NCBI RefSeq assembly: GCF_017876315.1
Contig: NZ_JAGINU010000001.1
Location: forward strand, 4,836,001 to 4,900,000
Reading direction: 5' to 3'
DNA length: 64,000 nucleotides
DNA from: Pseudonocardia parietis
Lineage (GTDB): Bacteria; Actinomycetota; Actinomycetes; Mycobacteriales; Pseudonocardiaceae
Position numbers and translations under genes: made by a program. The notes below the pieces were generated by a model. That model saw nothing but the letters and a program-made list of their open reading frames with translations, searched no databases and had not been told where the DNA came from. Of the stretch, positions 61,913 through 64,000 are shown piece after piece; position 1 is the stretch's first letter, and each line of letters opens with the position of its first letter.

Positions 61913-62881
61913 GTGTCGCAAGAATCGTCGCACCGGATCGGCGTCCTGGTCGACGACGGGTCGAACCCGTTCGAGCTCGCCTGCATGACCGAGGTACTCG
62001 GTATCGACCGCCCCGAGGTCGGCGGGCTGCTCTACGACCTGCGGTTCTGCGCACCGCAACCGCGCACGACGATGCGGCAGGCGTTCTTCGTGATGACCGG
62101 CACCGCCGGACTGGAGCTGCTCGACGACGTCGACACGGTGATCGTGCCCAACCGGCCCGACACCGACCGTCCGCACCCGCCCCGGGTGCTGGAGGCGCTG
62201 CGCCGCGCACACGCCCGCGGCGCCCGGATGGTCGGGATGTGCAGCGGCGCGTTCACCCTCGCCGAAGCCGGCCTGCTCGACGGCCGCTCGGCCACCGTGC
62301 ACTGGCAGTGGATCGACCGCTTCCGTGCCGCTCACCCCGAGGTCGACCTGCGACCGGACGTGCTGTTCGTCGACGACGGTGACGTCCTCACCGCCGCCGG
62401 CAGCGCCTCCGCGCTCGATCTCGCCCTCCACATCGTCGCCCGCGACCACGGGGCGCAGACCGCCGCGGCCGTCGCCCGTCGCCGGGTCTTCGCCGCGCAC
62501 CGCCCCGGCGGGCAGCGGCAGTTCATCGAGACCCCGCTGGCCCGCAGCCCTCGCAGCGACCCGCTCGCCCGGGTGCTCGAGTGGGCGAGCGAGCGCCTCG
62601 ACCAGCGCCTGGACGTCGCGACCCTCGCCGCCCACGCCGGCCTGAGTCGCGCCGCGCTCCACCGCCGCTTCCGCTCCGAACTCGGCGTCACACCTCTGGC
62701 CTGGGTCGTCGCACAGCGCATCGCCCACGCCCGGCGCCTCCTGGAGACCACCGACCTGCCCGTCGAGCGCATCGCACGCCTGGCCGGTCTCGGAACCGGC
62801 ACCACGCTGCGCACCCACCTCCAGGCCGCCACCGGACTCGGCCCCCGCGACTACCGCCGCCACCACGCCACGAGGGAGTAA
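61913..62881 (+). CDS. GlxA-type regulator: DJ-1/PfpI-like domain plus AraC HTH
   Basis: 322 residues from GTG 61913. N-terminal DJ-1/PfpI-like sensor (about 8-175) with FELACMTEVLG and the nucleophile-elbow-like MCSGAFTLAEAGLLDG; C-terminal AraC double HTH (about 220-318), e.g. ARLAGLGTGTTLRTHLQAATGLGPRDYRR. Members of this group regulate nearby catabolic genes, often by small-molecule sensing. Divergent from a cupin gene that it probably controls. Confidence 0.9.
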   Translation: MSQESSHRIGVLVDDGSNPFELACMTEVLGIDRPEVGGLLYDLRFCAPQPRTTMRQAFFVMTGTAGLELLDDVDTVIVPNRPDTDRPHPPRVLEALRRAHARGARMVGMCSGAFTLAEAGLLDGRSATVHWQWIDRFRAAHPEVDLRPDVLFVDDGDVLTAAGSASALDLALHIVARDHGAQTAAAVARRRVFAAHRPGGQRQFIETPLARSPRSDPLARVLEWASERLDQRLDVATLAAHAGLSRAALHRRFRSELGVTPLAWVVAQRIAHARRLLETTDLPVERIARLAGLGTGTTLRTHLQAATGLGPRDYRRHHATRE

Positions 62882-62937
62882 GCATCTGTCCGGCACCCGC
62901 CGCTGATCAGGCACGGGGCCGGGCAGTCGCTTCCTGA

Positions 62938-62998
62938 GATCACCGGTTGGGGAGCGCAGCGAACGCGACGCGAACGCTGCACTCCACAACGGGTGATC
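62938..62998. repeat. Large imperfect inverted repeat
   Basis: Two 24-base arms (62938-62961 and 62975-62998) complementary at 21 of 24 positions around a 13-base loop. The 3' arm is part of a further perfect 14-bp palindrome (CGGGTGATCACCCG, 62990-63003). It begins 57 bases after the GlxA-type stop and ends 33 bases before the NUDIX start. Could be a terminator, a processed RNA structure or a dispersed intergenic repeat. Confidence 0.7.
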
Positions 62999-63030
62999 AC
63001 CCGGGCGGGAGGGTCTGGGAGGATCCGGGC

Positions 63031-63519
63031 GTGCCTCCCGTGACCAGTGCCGGACTGCTGTTGCACCGCCCCGGGCCGTCCGGGGTGCAGGTGCTGCTCG
63101 GCCACATGGGCGGTCCGTTCTGGGCCCGCAAGGACGCCCACGCCTGGTCGATCCCCAAGGGCGAGCACGGCGCCGAGGAGACCCCGCTGGACGCGGCCCG
63201 CCGCGAGTTCACCGAGGAGATGGGTGTCCCGGCGCCCGACGGCGAGCCGGTCGACCTGGGCTCGGTGCGCGGGTCCGGCAAGACCGTCACGGCGTTCGCG
63301 CTCGACGGCACGGGATTCACCGGTGCCGAGGCCGTCGCGCACCGCGCCGACGACGGCAGCTGGGTCGAGATCGAGTGGCCGCCCCGGTCCGGGCGCAGGC
63401 TGCGCTTCCCCGAGCTCGACCGCGCCGAGTGGTTCGACCTCCCCACCGCCCGGGAGAAGATCGTCAAGGGCCAGCTGCCCCTCCTCGACCGGCTGACCGA
63501 GGCACTGCGCACGCACTGA
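63031..63519 (+). CDS. NUDIX hydrolase
   Basis: 162 residues from GTG 63031 (GGGAGG upstream). Complete Nudix box: starting at GEHGAEETPLDAARREFTEE and closing MGV, matching Gx5Ex7REUxEExGU. It hydrolyses a nucleoside diphosphate linked to another moiety; N-terminal strand SAGLLLHRPGPSGVQVLLGH and KDAHAWSIPKGE are family-typical, close to dinucleotide polyphosphate/NTP-type enzymes. The following cyclo-ligase gene is 26 bases away and probably co-transcribed. Confidence 0.92.
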   Translation: MPPVTSAGLLLHRPGPSGVQVLLGHMGGPFWARKDAHAWSIPKGEHGAEETPLDAARREFTEEMGVPAPDGEPVDLGSVRGSGKTVTAFALDGTGFTGAEAVAHRADDGSWVEIEWPPRSGRRLRFPELDRAEWFDLPTAREKIVKGQLPLLDRLTEALRTH

Positions 63520-63545
63520 CCACCGGACCTGGCAGAGTCGCGGCC

Positions 63546-64000
63546 ATGAGCCGCCGCCACGACCACGACGCCGGGGGCGATCCGGAGACGCTCGCCCGCA
63601 AGGCCGAGCTGCGCGACGAGGTCTGGACCGCGCTGACCGAGCAGAAGGCCGCCCGTTTCCCCGGCGCCCGCAACCGCATCTCCAACTTCGTCGGGGCCGA
63701 GGCCGCGGGCCGGCGGCTGCGCGAGCTGGACGTCTGGCGCGCCGCCCGCACCGTCAAGTCCAACCCGGACTCCGCGCAGCTCCCGGTCCGGCAGTACGCA
63801 CTCGAGGACGGCAAGACCGTTTACATGGCCGTGCCCAGGCTGGCCGAGGACGACCCGTTCTTCCTCCTCGACCCCGATCACCTCGCCGACCCGCCGCGCC
63901 GGGCGGTGTCGATCTCGAACGCGACCCGGTCGGCCCGCCGCGTCGCGGTGGACGAGCTGGAACCGGTCGACCTGGTCGTCACCGGCTGCGTCGCCGTCGG
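63546..64000 (+). CDS. 5-formyltetrahydrofolate cyclo-ligase-like protein (3' end beyond window)
   Basis: 151 codons from ATG 63546 before the window ends. N-terminus with KAELRDEVWTALTEQKAARFPGAR, then NFVGAEAAGRRLRELDVWRAARTVKSNPDSAQLPVRQYAL and VYMAVPRLAEDDPFFLLDP. This is the longer (~250-residue) MTHFS-domain type, also seen in archaea, that makes 5,10-methenyl-THF from 5-formyl-THF and ATP; some members have other folate-related roles. About 100 residues are missing at the 3' end, including the part that would confirm the activity. Confidence 0.85.
   Translation, partial: MSRRHDHDAGGDPETLARKAELRDEVWTALTEQKAARFPGARNRISNFVGAEAAGRRLRELDVWRAARTVKSNPDSAQLPVRQYALEDGKTVYMAVPRLAEDDPFFLLDPDHLADPPRRAVSISNATRSARRVAVDELEPVDLVVTGCVAV

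Overview
The window is a 64 kb piece of a very GC-rich actinobacterial chromosome. GTG starts, 4-base ATGA/GTGA gene overlaps, G+C-loaded third codon positions, a DUF222/HNH (13E12-repeat) gene, LpqE-like and HtrA lipoproteins and an excalibur/sortase pair all point to a Pseudonocardiaceae-type organism, Pseudonocardia being the best guess from gene style alone. I saw no rRNA, tRNA, CRISPR array, prophage or intact insertion sequence.

Layout. 1-8.4 kb: two permeases of a peptide-type ABC importer (-), an extradiol dioxygenase (+) convergent with a minus-strand group of meta-cleavage-product hydrolase, cupin, two MHS-type transporters and an M20 amidohydrolase. This looks catabolic, for aromatic and acyl-amide substrates, with a divergent tandem-domain Lrp regulator. 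9.6-12.3 kb: a BtuF-like binding-protein pseudogene followed by an HNH/DUF222 gene. 12.6-23.4 kb: a compact six-gene minus-strand biosynthetic operon. 23.7-35.6 kb: PhoD phosphatase, a pair of acyl-CoA dehydrogenases, HrpB helicase, sortase and excalibur protein, threonine dehydratase, HtrA-like protease, PCuAC-like lipoprotein, and an ArsR-type regulator divergent from an unknown gene. 35.6-51.5 kb: drug-type MFS, quinone-oxidoreductase-like MDR, VOC protein, AT-hook protein, an amine utilisation locus (IclR, two APC permeases, copper amine oxidase), a Gre-like factor, PucR-type regulator, peroxiredoxin, TetR, heme oxygenase, flavin monooxygenase, zinc-ribbon SDR. 51.5-60.4 kb: recC-recB-recD. 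60.4-64 kb: DedA-like protein, cupin, GlxA-type regulator, NUDIX hydrolase and the start of a 5-formyl-THF cyclo-ligase gene.

The most interesting part is the operon at 12,581-23,375. In transcription order it encodes a membrane protein built as carrier-carrier followed by six transmembrane helices alternating with three left-handed beta-helix acceptor domains (the layout of the epsilon-poly-L-lysine synthetase Pls, but without the adenylation domain); a separate adenylation-carrier NRPS protein; a SyrP/TauD-like Fe(II)/2-oxoglutarate hydroxylase; SbnB- and SbnA-like enzymes that make L-2,3-diaminopropionate (Dap); and a Wzc-like chain-length/copolymerase protein whose kinase P-loop is degenerate. 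My inference is a split Pls-type system making a Dap (possibly hydroxy-Dap) isopeptide polymer or oligomer at the membrane, with the Wzc-like protein a candidate for length control or export. No NIS siderophore synthetase, thioesterase, exporter or regulator lies in the operon.

Regulatory signals read directly from the sequence include an IdeR-like box plus a 27-bp near-perfect palindrome before the heme oxygenase, a perfect TGTGA-N6-TCACA Crp site before phoD, a 15-bp dyad before the Pls-like operon, and several strong hairpin terminators.
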